Positions 1 to 7,272 are shown, counted from the first letter of the stretch. The stretch is DNA of 9,254 bases from Bacteroidota bacterium (GCA_947447835.1 CANFLP010000073.1:1-9254), one strand, 5' to 3'. Numbers and translations: made by a program. The notes: generated by a model from the sequence alone, not told the origin.

Positions 1-1631
1 CCAACCGACTTACCTTGTCCAGTAGCACCCGCCATTAATAAGTGAGGCATACTTGCTAAGTCCACGATAAAGTTTTCGTTGTCAATTTTTTTACCAATTG
101 CAATAGGTAATGAATACTGACTAGATTGAAATTTTTCACTAGCCAATAATGTTTTCATACTCACAATTGACTTGCGAATATTAGGAACCTCAATACCAAT
201 AGTTCCTTTACCAGGTATTGGCGCAATGATACGAATACCCAGCGCTGCCAAACTTAAGGCAATGTCATCCTCTAAGTTTTTAATACGACTAATACGCACA
301 CCTGGCGCTGGTACAATTTCGTATAATGTTACCGTTGGACCAACCGTTGCAGCAATACGCTGAATGGCAATATCATAGTTTTTTAAAGTGGCGATAATCT
401 GATTTTTGTGTGTCTCTAATTCCTCAGGGTCTTGCACAATTTTTTCAGAGCCATGTGTCTCTAATAAATTAATTGATGGATACTTGTAGTTTTTTAAATC
501 TAAGGTTGCATCATATTTTGTAGCTAAACTTCCAATTGCTGCTGCAGGAATGATTGCTTCTTTAGCTCCTTCATTTATTTCTAAATCCAAATCTTCTAAT
601 AATTCATCATCTAAATCGGTAAAATCGTCGCCTGCATCACTCTCTGTTAAAGCATAGTCTTCCGTGTCAGGTTCTTCTGTAACTAATGTAGGTGCTAAAT
701 GAGCTAACTCTTGGTTTGATATTTGCTCCTCGGTTAAAGCAAGTTCATCTATAAAAAGTTTCCCTCCTGCATTTAGTATTCCTCCTGCATTTAGTATCCC
801 TCCTGCATCAGACGCATTCGCGTCTTCTTCTTCTTCAGGCATTATTACCGAAATGCCATTTTCACCTGTGGCATTGTTTTTTAATCTATTGCCTGTTGGA
901 GTTTCTTCAGCTACAGGTTGTGTATTATTTAAATCCCACTCTTGCTTAATAGCTTGTTCGTCGTCCTCACTCACAAATGGAACTTCCTTCTTTTTAGGAA
1001 TTAAAAAGTCAAAACTAGGTACATTGAATTTTGGATTAACTCTCCATATAAAATAACTAAACCCTGCAACTAATAATATTGCGCCAGTTCCAAAACTTCC
1101 TATCCATTTAATTAACCAGCTACTACTGTATTCTCCCAACGCGCCACCCCATGAAAAAGCAGCGCCTCTTGTAACAAAAGCAAAACAAGTACTAAGCACT
1201 AATAAACCTAATAAAACATAACGTACATTTCTCCAAATACTAAAAATGGGTTTTGTAAAAAATAAATTCACCCCTATTACAAATGTAAATGCGCAAAATA
1301 AATATGCAGCTATCCCAAATCCATTATACATAATTTGATAAGCGACAAATGCGCCAATAAATCCTAATTGATTATTTACTTTAACATCGGTTGTTGAAAA
1401 AAGATTGGTGCGCCATAATTGTACCTTGTCCTGATCTTCCTGCCAAGTAAATAAATACGATGTAAATGCTACGAATAAAAAAATAGTCAATAACAACAAG
1501 ATTGATCCGGCAATTTTTGAAGTACGTTCATCTTTTACCACTTCGGTTACATTCACCGAAGCTTCCTTATCCGGATTCAACACTTCATCGCTAACCTTTT
1601 GTTCTTTTTTACTTTTAAGCGTATTTGCCAT
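1..1631 (-). CDS. ftsK: DNA translocase FtsK, N-terminal part (3' end beyond window)
   Basis: Membrane-anchored DNA pump of the FtsK/SpoIIIE family, which clears and aligns chromosome ends at the division septum. The reading frame is open from the ATG at 1631 to the window edge, giving 543 complete codons. The start MANTLKSKK leads into four hydrophobic segments at about residues 38-61, 88-125, 136-157 and 171-197, the usual FtsK membrane domain. A long acidic linker follows (about 210-360), then the start of the motor (alpha and beta domains): NYDI at 418-421, GPTVTLYEI at 431-439, IPGKGTIGIEVPN at 472-484, and Walker A GATGQGKSV at 535-543. Walker B and the gamma DNA-reading domain must lie to the left of the window. 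The linker carries an in-frame tandem repeat (AGGILN) at 276-290 and an acidic run EEEED. The gene has its own likely promoter 75 bp downstream of the DUF423 stop. The family call is very secure; the full length is unknown. Confidence 0.96.
   Translation of the reverse strand, partial: MANTLKSKKEQKVSDEVLNPDKEASVNVTEVVKDERTSKIAGSILLLLTIFLFVAFTSYLFTWQEDQDKVQLWRTNLFSTTDVKVNNQLGFIGAFVAYQIMYNGFGIAAYLFCAFTFVIGVNLFFTKPIFSIWRNVRYVLLGLLVLSTCFAFVTRGAAFSWGGALGEYSSSWLIKWIGSFGTGAILLVAGFSYFIWRVNPKFNVPSFDFLIPKKKEVPFVSEDDEQAIKQEWDLNNTQPVAEETPTGNRLKNNATGENGISVIMPEEEEDANASDAGGILNAGGILNAGGKLFIDELALTEEQISNQELAHLAPTLVTEEPDTEDYALTESDAGDDFTDLDDELLEDLDLEINEGAKEAIIPAAAIGSLATKYDATLDLKNYKYPSINLLETHGSEKIVQDPEELETHKNQIIATLKNYDIAIQRIAATVGPTVTLYEIVPAPGVRISRIKNLEDDIALSLAALGIRIIAPIPGKGTIGIEVPNIRKSIVSMKTLLASEKFQSSQYSLPIAIGKKIDNENFIVDLASMPHLLMAGATGQGKSV
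763..836. repeat. In-frame 18-bp tandem repeat, small palindrome and CTT repeat inside ftsK
   Basis: On the plus strand, two near-identical 18-bp units beginning CCTCCTGCATTTAGTAT occupy 763-780 and 781-798, followed by a 10-bp partial third unit at 799-808. Directly beside them is a 5-bp inverted repeat, GACGC-ATTC-GCGTC (811-824), then a CTT trinucleotide run (about 824-836). Read in the ftsK frame these encode NAGGIL repeats, DANAS and a run of glutamates in the linker between the membrane and motor domains. The unit length is a multiple of three, so copy-number change would keep the frame. Whether this is local slippage or a dispersed element cannot be told from one copy. Confidence 0.85.
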
Positions 1632-1636
1632 AGAGA

Positions 1637-1644
1637 CAAATATA
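1637..1644 (-). promoter_or_regulatory. Candidate -7 box for ftsK
   Basis: The minus strand reads TATATTTG, a full match to the Bacteroidota -7 consensus TAnnTTTG. Only 5 nt (TCTCT) separate it from the ftsK ATG at 1631, so transcription would begin within a few bases of the start codon. No clear TTG -33 element is seen upstream. The match and its position in the only gap between DUF423 and ftsK support it; the short distance is unusual. Confidence 0.5.
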
Positions 1645-1706
1645 AGTTATCCCAATAGGAAGAAAAAGGTTTTTTGGCTAATGTGTAAAATTGAAAAAGA
1701 ATGAAG

Positions 1707-2120
1707 CTACTTATCCACTTTGTGTAGCCATACTACACGTATCCAGCTAGCCCAGCCCAACATAAGAAACAGCCCTCCAATTGGGGTAATTGGGCCAATT
1801 ATGCGCGAAAAGTTATAAGAACACAAAGGTTGGAAAGTTAATAGGTATAAAGACCCGCTGAAAAACAGGATACCTAATAAAAAGAAGTTGGAAGCCCAAC
1901 CTATGTTTTTATGATTGCCTAATGTCGAAGCATTTTGAGAAGCATATATGGACAAGGCCACTAAAGCCAAAGCATGCATAAATTGATAACGCACCCCCGT
2001 TTCAAAAATGGTTATTTTTTCTAAAGGCACTAAGTTCTTTAATCCATGTGCTCCAAAAGCACCTAAAGCAACGGATAATAATGCTAAAACCAAGCCCCAC
2101 AATAATATTTTACGATGCAT
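1707..2120 (-). CDS. DUF423 family inner-membrane protein (YgdD-like)
   Basis: A 137-residue integral membrane protein of the DUF423 family, whose biochemical role is not established. Four hydrophobic segments are visible, at about residues 5-25, 45-60, 77-96 and 107-131. Family signatures are present: GAFGAHGL at 20-27, TGVRYQFMHALAL at 41-53, FSGSLYLL at 87-94 and GPITPIGG at 109-116. The length is normal for the family, so the gene looks intact. Its ATG lies inside the end of aroK: the two frames overlap by 11 nt (2110-2120), which suggests translational coupling and a shared transcript with aroK and gcdH. The stop is TAG. No terminator hairpin is evident between its end and ftsK. The family assignment is firm; no function is claimed. 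Confidence 0.92.
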   Translation of the reverse strand: MHRKILLWGLVLALLSVALGAFGAHGLKNLVPLEKITIFETGVRYQFMHALALVALSIYASQNASTLGNHKNIGWASNFFLLGILFFSGSLYLLTFQPLCSYNFSRIIGPITPIGGLFLMLGWASWIRVVWLHKVDK

Positions 2121-2628
2121 GTTTTTGAATTAATTTTTTTAATCCGGACTCTGTTATTTGGTCTGTAGATAAACGATAATGTGCTTGCTGATAAAAGGGA
2201 GTACGCTCCAACAATTTACCTTGAATAAATCTAGCTATATCCTGATCATCTAAATTAGCAATTAAAGGACGGTGTGCTTTTTCGGTAGACAATCTAGCAA
2301 CCAATACCTCTATGGACTCATCTAGCCAAATTACCACTCCCTCTTTTTTCATCCAATCCATATTATCCTGATTACAAGGAGTTCCTCCTCCGGTAGCCAA
2401 GGCATACTTCTTCTTTTCCTTGAACCATTTCAATATTTTACTTTCTGCTTTTCTGAAATAGTCTTCGCCATCCTCACTAAAAATTTCTGCAATGGTTTTT
2501 TCCTCGTTCATCTCAATTAAATCGTCTAAATCATACCCAGCCGACTTAATCCATTTAGAAATCTTTTTCACCCAATAAGATTTTCCAGAACCCATCATCC
2601 CAATTAAAAATATTTTCTCTGCTGCCAT
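2110..2628 (-). CDS. aroK: Shikimate kinase
   Basis: Cytoplasmic kinase that phosphorylates shikimate to shikimate 3-phosphate with ATP, the fifth step of the shikimate pathway to aromatic amino acids. The 172-residue length is typical. Visible motifs are the P-loop GMMGSGKS at 10-17, the shikimate-binding DLD at 33-35, FRKAES at 58-63 (the conserved arginine), GGG at 80-82 followed by TPC, the lid arginine in HRPL at 119-122, and ERTPFY at 141-146. All the residues expected for activity appear to be present. The gene starts 27 bp downstream of the gcdH stop with no -7 box in the gap, and its last 11 nt overlap the DUF423 gene, so it is probably the middle gene of a gcdH-aroK-DUF423 transcript. 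The sequence around its start codon is identical over 14 nt to that of gcdH. Confidence 0.95.
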   Translation of the reverse strand: MAAEKIFLIGMMGSGKSYWVKKISKWIKSAGYDLDDLIEMNEEKTIAEIFSEDGEDYFRKAESKILKWFKEKKKYALATGGGTPCNQDNMDWMKKEGVVIWLDESIEVLVARLSTEKAHRPLIANLDDQDIARFIQGKLLERTPFYQQAHYRLSTDQITESGLKKLIQKHAS

Positions 2629-2655
2629 AACTTCACTTATCGTTCGCTATTGATT

Positions 2656-3840
2656 TTATTTAAACGCATTGAACCCCGTAACATCCATTCCCGTAATTAA
2701 CAAATGTATGTCATGCGTTCCTTCGTAAGTGATTACACTTTCTAGGTTCATCATGTGTCTCATAATAGAATATTCACCTGTAATGCCCATACCGCCTAAC
2801 ATTTGTCTAGCATCTCTTGCAATTTGTGTTGCAATTTCACAGCTGTTTCTTTTTGCCATACTTATTTGACTAGGCGTTGCTCTACCCTCGTTCATTAATA
2901 CCCCTAAACGCCAAACCAATAATTGTCCTTTAGTAATTTCGGTAACCATTTCGGCCAACTTTTTTTGTTGTAATTGAAAACCGCCAATTGGCCTGCCAAA
3001 CTGTACACGCTCCTTACTATATCTTAAAGCGGTATCGTAACAATCCATGGCAGCACCTAATGCACCCCATGCAATGCCATATCTTGCTTTACTTAAACAA
3101 CCTAGTGGACCTTTTAAACCAATCACATTAGGTAAAATATTTTCTTTTGGAACTTTTACATTATCAAAAACCAACTCGCCTGTTGCACTTGCTCTTAAGC
3201 TCCATTTATTATGTGTAGTTGGCGTACTAAAACCCTCCATTCCTCTTTCTACAATCAATCCTACAATTTTACCATCCTCATTTTTAGCCCATACTACTGC
3301 AACTTGTGCAAATGGTGCATTGCTGATCCACATTTTAGCACCATTTAAAATAACATGGTCGCCAGCATCCTTAATATTAGTTAACATGCTAGAAGGATCT
3401 GATCCATGATCAGGCTCGGTTAAACCAAAACAACCTAGCCATTCCCCACTAGCCAACTTTGGTAAATACTTTTTCTTTTGCTCCTCACTACCGTATGCAT
3501 AAATAGGAAACATTACCAATGAACCTTGTACACTAGCTGTACTTCGTACACCACTATCTCCTCGCTCTAATTCTTGCATCATTATTCCATAGCTGATATA
3601 ATCCAAACCGCCGCCGCCATATTCAGCAGGGACCGTTGGACCAAAACAACCCAGGTCACCTAATTGCTTTACTATTTGTTGAGGGAATGCTGCTTTTTGT
3701 GCATACTCCTCAATAATTGGAGAAATTTCTTTCTTCACATACTCGCGCACTGCCGATCTTACCATCAAATGCTCTTCACTCAATAATTCATCTAACTGAT
3801 AATAATCTGGAGACTCGAATAAATCCTGTCTTACTGCCAT
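2656..3840 (-). CDS. gcdH: Glutaryl-CoA dehydrogenase (acyl-CoA dehydrogenase family)
   Basis: FAD enzyme that oxidises and decarboxylates glutaryl-CoA to crotonyl-CoA, a late step of lysine, hydroxylysine and tryptophan breakdown, passing electrons to electron-transfer flavoprotein. At 394 residues the length is normal. The acyl-CoA dehydrogenase signature CFGLTEPDHGSDPSSM is at 137-152. The features that separate this family from straight-chain acyl-CoA dehydrogenases are LERGDSGVRS at 91-100, whose arginine (R99) matches the substrate-carboxylate-binding position as I recall it from human GCDH, and TYEGTHDIH at 371-379, with the catalytic base E373. The run SLVMFPIYAYGSEEQKKKYLP (107-127) also follows the GCDH pattern. 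The start is MAVRQDLFESPDYYQL. It is the first gene of a likely gcdH-aroK-DUF423 unit and is divergent from the dicarboxylate symporter. A related dehydrogenase with another short dicarboxylyl-CoA substrate is possible but less likely. Confidence 0.92.
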   Translation of the reverse strand: MAVRQDLFESPDYYQLDELLSEEHLMVRSAVREYVKKEISPIIEEYAQKAAFPQQIVKQLGDLGCFGPTVPAEYGGGGLDYISYGIMMQELERGDSGVRSTASVQGSLVMFPIYAYGSEEQKKKYLPKLASGEWLGCFGLTEPDHGSDPSSMLTNIKDAGDHVILNGAKMWISNAPFAQVAVVWAKNEDGKIVGLIVERGMEGFSTPTTHNKWSLRASATGELVFDNVKVPKENILPNVIGLKGPLGCLSKARYGIAWGALGAAMDCYDTALRYSKERVQFGRPIGGFQLQQKKLAEMVTEITKGQLLVWRLGVLMNEGRATPSQISMAKRNSCEIATQIARDARQMLGGMGITGEYSIMRHMMNLESVITYEGTHDIHLLITGMDVTGFNAFK

Positions 3841-3872
3841 AACTTCATTTTTAATTGGTAAACAATCCTTCT

Positions 3873-3880
3873 CAAAGATA
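3873..3880 (-). promoter_or_regulatory. Candidate -7 box for gcdH
   Basis: The minus strand reads TATCTTTG, matching TAnnTTTG, 32 nt upstream of the gcdH ATG. The intervening leader is A/T-rich and has no Shine-Dalgarno sequence. The region about 20 bp further upstream is T-rich but lacks a clear TTG -33 element. It probably drives gcdH, aroK and DUF423 together. Confidence 0.55.
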
Positions 3881-3901
3881 ACTGAAACTACCTAAAAAAA
3901 G

Positions 3902-3909
3902 TATATTTA
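3902..3909 (+). promoter_or_regulatory. Candidate -7 box for dctA (one mismatch)
   Basis: TATATTTA matches seven of the eight positions of TAnnTTTG and lies 17 nt before the dctA ATG. It is 21 bp from the opposing gcdH box (3873-3880), so two polymerases could not easily occupy both at once. This is weaker than the other boxes in the window because the final G is missing. Confidence 0.35.
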
Positions 3910-3926
3910 CAAGTATAATCCCAATC

Positions 3927-5108
3927 ATGAGAAAAGTAGTCACCCATCTTAGTTTCTTAGTATTTGTAGCCATAATTGCCGGAATACTAGTAGGTATTTA
4001 TGCTCCTGCAACTGCCATTAAAATGGATCCCATCGCTAAAACATTTATCAATATTATTAAAGGCTTCACCTTTCCCATTATATTCTTAACAGTAAGCTTG
4101 GGTATTGCTAGTATGGGTGATTTAAAAAAAGTAGGTCGAATTGGATTTAGATCGCTTATATACTTTGAAGTAGTTAGTACACTTTCATTAGCGATTGGTG
4201 TAATTGTTGCACTTTGGATTCAACCTGGTAATATTAATAAAGAAGGTTTACAAATGCAGGACCCTTCCAAATATACAAAAGCAACAAATTTTGATTTGTT
4301 GCATATTATTGCTCAGAATACCAATTTACAAGTATTATTAGCTGCCATCGTTTTAGGATTCGCGTTAAACTATTTTCCAAAGCGAGAAAAATACATTCAT
4401 AGTTTAGGACAGCTTACACATTATGTATTCACCGGATTAAAATATGTAATGTATTTAGCTCCCATTGCTGCATTTGGAGGAATGGCTTTTGCAATTGGCA
4501 AGTATGGTTTGAAAACTTTGATCCCATTAGGTAAACTTATGGGCACGATGTATTTGACCATGGCCGTATTTATATTTATTGTGCTGGGATTGATTTTAAA
4601 ATATTACCAACTTTCTATTTTTAAATTACTTGCACACATAAAAGAAGAATTATTAATTGTGTTTGGCACATCATCCTCGGAACCCGCGATGCCTTCACTA
4701 ATGAATAAATTAGAAAAGATGGGTTGTTCAAAATCGGTAGTGGGCTTAGTCGTACCTACAGGCTATTCATTTAATTTAGACGGCACTTCTATTTATTTAT
4801 CGATGGCCGTAATATTTATTGCTCAACTGTACAATGTGCAATTAAGCACATCCGAATTAGTAACAATGATTTTAATATTAATGCTTACCTCTAAAGGTGC
4901 GGCTGGTGTAACTGGCAGTGGCTTTATAGTATTGGCTTCTACCCTTGCTACCATGCAAAAAATACCAATTGAAGGCTTGGCTTTTTTATTAGGTGTAGAT
5001 AAATTTATGAGTGAAGCAAGAGCTATCACTAATATTATTGGCAATAGTGTTGCGACGGTTGTGATTGCAAAGATGGAAGGAGAGACCATCCATCATTTAC
5101 AAAATTAA
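3927..5108 (+). CDS. dctA: C4-dicarboxylate symporter, DctA type (DAACS family)
   Basis: Inner-membrane cation-coupled uptake carrier of the dicarboxylate/amino acid:cation symporter family. The 393 residues are nearly all hydrophobic, with the family core complete: hairpin 1 FGTSSSEPAMP at 246-256, the TM7 cation-site motif NLDGT at 283-287, hairpin 2 SSKG-like TSKGAAGVTGSG at 321-332, and TM8 DKFMSEARAITNIIGN at 358-373. The arginine that binds the substrate side-chain carboxylate is kept (R365). The position that in aspartate/glutamate carriers is an aspartate holding the amino group is serine here (S362), as in E. coli DctA (DRFMSEAR). This points to succinate, fumarate or malate rather than amino acids. 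It is somewhat shorter than E. coli DctA (428), mainly in loops and the C-terminus. It is divergent from gcdH and convergent with pyrF at 7 bp. The exact substrate and the coupling ion are inferred. Confidence 0.88.
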   Translation: MRKVVTHLSFLVFVAIIAGILVGIYAPATAIKMDPIAKTFINIIKGFTFPIIFLTVSLGIASMGDLKKVGRIGFRSLIYFEVVSTLSLAIGVIVALWIQPGNINKEGLQMQDPSKYTKATNFDLLHIIAQNTNLQVLLAAIVLGFALNYFPKREKYIHSLGQLTHYVFTGLKYVMYLAPIAAFGGMAFAIGKYGLKTLIPLGKLMGTMYLTMAVFIFIVLGLILKYYQLSIFKLLAHIKEELLIVFGTSSSEPAMPSLMNKLEKMGCSKSVVGLVVPTGYSFNLDGTSIYLSMAVIFIAQLYNVQLSTSELVTMILILMLTSKGAAGVTGSGFIVLASTLATMQKIPIEGLAFLLGVDKFMSEARAITNIIGNSVATVVIAKMEGETIHHLQN

Positions 5109-5115
5109 TAATGCA

Positions 5116-5925
5116 TTACAGGGAAAGTAATCCTTTCATTTCAGTGGCATATTCGCTAGCGGCTATTGCAGCTTTCTCTGCAAAATCGGTACCGCTGCTT
5201 GCAAAAATAACTGCACGGCTTGCGTTTACCAATAACCCAACTGAGTCGTTCTTACCAAACTTAGTTACCTCGCTTAAGCTTCCGCCCTGCGCACCCACAC
5301 CTGGCACTAATAAAAAATGATGCGGAATTATTTTCCTGATACCAACAAAGTCCTCGGCCTTGGTAGCACCTACCACAAACATTAATTGTTCTGCAGTACC
5401 CCAACTTGCTACTTGTTCTAAAACAGATTCATATAGAAATTGGCCGTTACTTAATTTTTGCTGTTCAAAATTTTGACTACCTGTATTTGAGGTTAATCCC
5501 AAAACAATAGTCCACTTATTGGTGTAGGCTAAGAAAGGATCGATACTATCTTTACCCATATATGGTGCAACAGTGATCGCATCAAATGGCAATACTTCGA
5601 AAAATGTTTTTGCATATTGTGCAGACGTATTTCCAATATCTCCACGCTTTGCATCCGCAATGGTGAAATGAGTAGAAGGTATATGTGCAAGCGTTGCTTC
5701 CATGGCCTCCCAACCTTTTACACCTTGTGATTCGTAAAAAGCTGTGTTAATTTTATAACTTACGCAATAAGGTGCAGTAGCATCAATAATGGCTTTATTA
5801 AAAGCAATCACCCCTTCTTTAGTTTTTGGTAAATGCGCTGGTAATTTTTCAATATCAGTATCAAGCCCAACACATAAGTAGGATTGTTTTTCAATAATGT
5901 GCGCTACTAATTTATTTTTTGTCAT
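5116..5925 (-). CDS. pyrF: Orotidine 5'-phosphate decarboxylase, long type
   Basis: Cytoplasmic enzyme that decarboxylates OMP to UMP, the last step of de novo pyrimidine synthesis. From the ATG at 5925 the product has 269 residues, the size of the long (type 2) bacterial form. Visible motifs are CVGLDTD at 18-24, the lysine in YKIN at 57-60, the catalytic DAKRGDIGNT at 91-100 (D91, K93, D96), and the phosphate-binding PGVGAQGG at 208-215 and NASR at 234-237. The frame stays open upstream to an ATG at 6036, but those 37 extra codons overlap the end of the glycosidase gene and precede the conserved MTKNKL start, so 5925 is chosen. It begins 4 bp after the glycosidase stop. No -7 box was found in the last ~110 bp upstream, so it is probably co-transcribed with that gene. 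Confidence 0.95.
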   Translation of the reverse strand: MTKNKLVAHIIEKQSYLCVGLDTDIEKLPAHLPKTKEGVIAFNKAIIDATAPYCVSYKINTAFYESQGVKGWEAMEATLAHIPSTHFTIADAKRGDIGNTSAQYAKTFFEVLPFDAITVAPYMGKDSIDPFLAYTNKWTIVLGLTSNTGSQNFEQQKLSNGQFLYESVLEQVASWGTAEQLMFVVGATKAEDFVGIRKIIPHHFLLVPGVGAQGGSLSEVTKFGKNDSVGLLVNASRAVIFASSGTDFAEKAAIAASEYATEMKGLLSL

Positions 5926-5929
5926 ATGC

Positions 5930-7252
5930 TTACTTTGTGCCGTATACAAATACTTTATACCCCCATGCTGGAAGTTGAAGGGAATGAATGTCTTTATTTT
6001 CTTGATGCGTGAATACTTCAAAATAACTTTTACCATTAGGCAATTTGGCGTCTAATTGAACATCTTGATGCTTGTCAGATAAATTTAATACCGCCACCAC
6101 AAGGTTGTCTCCATTTTTTCTTGAATAAGCCATCACCTGATTTGGAAGATTCACTTTCAATCGCTCAAAAACAGCATTTTCTTTAAATGCAGGATGTGTG
6201 CTTCTTAAATTTAATAGTGTTTTATAAAAAGGAGCTCTTTCGTATTTAGCAAATCCCATTGAATCTTTTTCAAAGAAGGAAACAGCTCTTAATACAGGTT
6301 CTTCTTGTCCACTATATATTAATGGCATCGTTCTATTATAAGTTTGCGTAAACACTGCAAATGGAGCATGTGTTTTACCAGGCATGGTTGCATAATCGGC
6401 TTTGTTCCAAGAGTTCTCATCATGATTACTTGTAAAATACAATCTCCATGCACCCTTCATATAGTCCTTGTCAATTTTATTTAATACAGTATCCAAGGAC
6501 AAGACATCTTTTTTCCCAGCAACAATATCATTCATTACATGAAACTCTGTCCAACTATAGGTTGCATCAAAACCTGTTTCATGTAATTTTGGATCATCTG
6601 CTTCGGCTAAGAAAAATAAATTTCTTTCCTTTCTTAATGCAGGAATACATTTATTCCAAAAACTATAAGGCACACCCCAAGCAACGTCTACTCTAAATCC
6701 ATCAATAGCAGTATTTTTTATCCAATATTTCATGGCATTAATCATACTATCCTCCATCACATGATTATTGTAATTTAATTCACGTGTATCTGACCAATCG
6801 GCTGTATAAATTGCTTTGCCAGTACTATCTCTTTCATAAAAATCCAAGTGTGTTTTTAACCAAGGATGATCTGCGCCACTATGATTAGGCACCCAATCAA
6901 TTAATACTTTCATTCCCAATGCATGTGCACGTGTAACTATTTTATTAAAATCATTCAAGGTTCCGAACTCCGGATTTACTTCGGTATAACTTGCAACGGA
7001 ATAATAAGACCCCAAGCTTCCTTTTCTACCCTCTTTTGAAATAGGTTGTAAAGGCATAAACCAAATTGTTTTCACGCCCATTTTTTGTAAACGAGGTAAG
7101 TGTTTGGCGAAGGCATTTAGGGTTCCTTCCTTAGTGTATTGACGAATATTTACTTCATATATATTTCCTTGCTCCATAAAAGCAGGGTGTTTTTGTTGAG
7201 CTTCTGCATTAAGGAATGCTAAAAGACTTAAAACAGCGAACATTTTTCTCAT
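5930..7252 (-). CDS. Secreted GH13 alpha-amylase family glycoside hydrolase
   Basis: Retaining alpha-glucan hydrolase or transferase of family GH13, probably periplasmic. An N-terminal signal peptide is visible: basic MRK, a hydrophobic core, then AEA before QQ, giving a likely cut after residue 18. The TIM-barrel core shows the four classic regions: DWVPNH at 119-124, GFRVD at 185-189 with nucleophile D189, FLAEAD at 214-219 with acid/base E217, and SNHDEN at 275-280 with the third carboxylate D278. A beta-sandwich C-terminal domain follows (about 365-440). At 440 residues it is a compact, single-module enzyme with no carbohydrate-binding module. All three catalytic acids are present, so it should be active. 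No SusC/SusD pair is in the window, so it is not part of a visible starch locus. Substrate (starch, maltodextrin, pullulan, trehalose) cannot be decided here. It is followed at 4 bp by pyrF. Confidence 0.92.
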   Translation of the reverse strand: MRKMFAVLSLLAFLNAEAQQKHPAFMEQGNIYEVNIRQYTKEGTLNAFAKHLPRLQKMGVKTIWFMPLQPISKEGRKGSLGSYYSVASYTEVNPEFGTLNDFNKIVTRAHALGMKVLIDWVPNHSGADHPWLKTHLDFYERDSTGKAIYTADWSDTRELNYNNHVMEDSMINAMKYWIKNTAIDGFRVDVAWGVPYSFWNKCIPALRKERNLFFLAEADDPKLHETGFDATYSWTEFHVMNDIVAGKKDVLSLDTVLNKIDKDYMKGAWRLYFTSNHDENSWNKADYATMPGKTHAPFAVFTQTYNRTMPLIYSGQEEPVLRAVSFFEKDSMGFAKYERAPFYKTLLNLRSTHPAFKENAVFERLKVNLPNQVMAYSRKNGDNLVVAVLNLSDKHQDVQLDAKLPNGKSYFEVFTHQENKDIHSLQLPAWGYKVFVYGTK

Positions 7253-7272
7253 ACAATGATTGTTTGGACGGA

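Noticed and set aside
763..808. CRISPR-like array
   Set aside because: There are only two and a half 18-bp units with no spacers, they are in frame within ftsK, and no cas gene is nearby.
172..1056. Two plus-strand open frames (172-363 and 853-1056) at the left end
   Set aside because: Both are antisense to ftsK, whose frame is continuous from 1631 to the edge with clear FtsK motifs.
1632..1706. Terminator between DUF423 and ftsK
   Set aside because: T-rich runs are present but no inverted repeat precedes them, so read-through from DUF423 into ftsK remains possible.
3047..3409. 120-residue open frame on the plus strand
   Set aside because: It lies fully inside gcdH on the opposite strand, gcdH shows catalytic motifs throughout that span, and the antisense product has no recognisable motif or start signals.
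3914..3919. TATAAT sequence before dctA
   Set aside because: It resembles an E. coli -10 box but lies only 7 nt from the ATG, and Bacteroidota primary sigma factors use TAnnTTTG-type boxes.
4823..5089. 88-residue open frame on the minus strand
   Set aside because: It is antisense to the conserved TM7-TM8 part of dctA; its hydrophobicity mirrors the coding strand.
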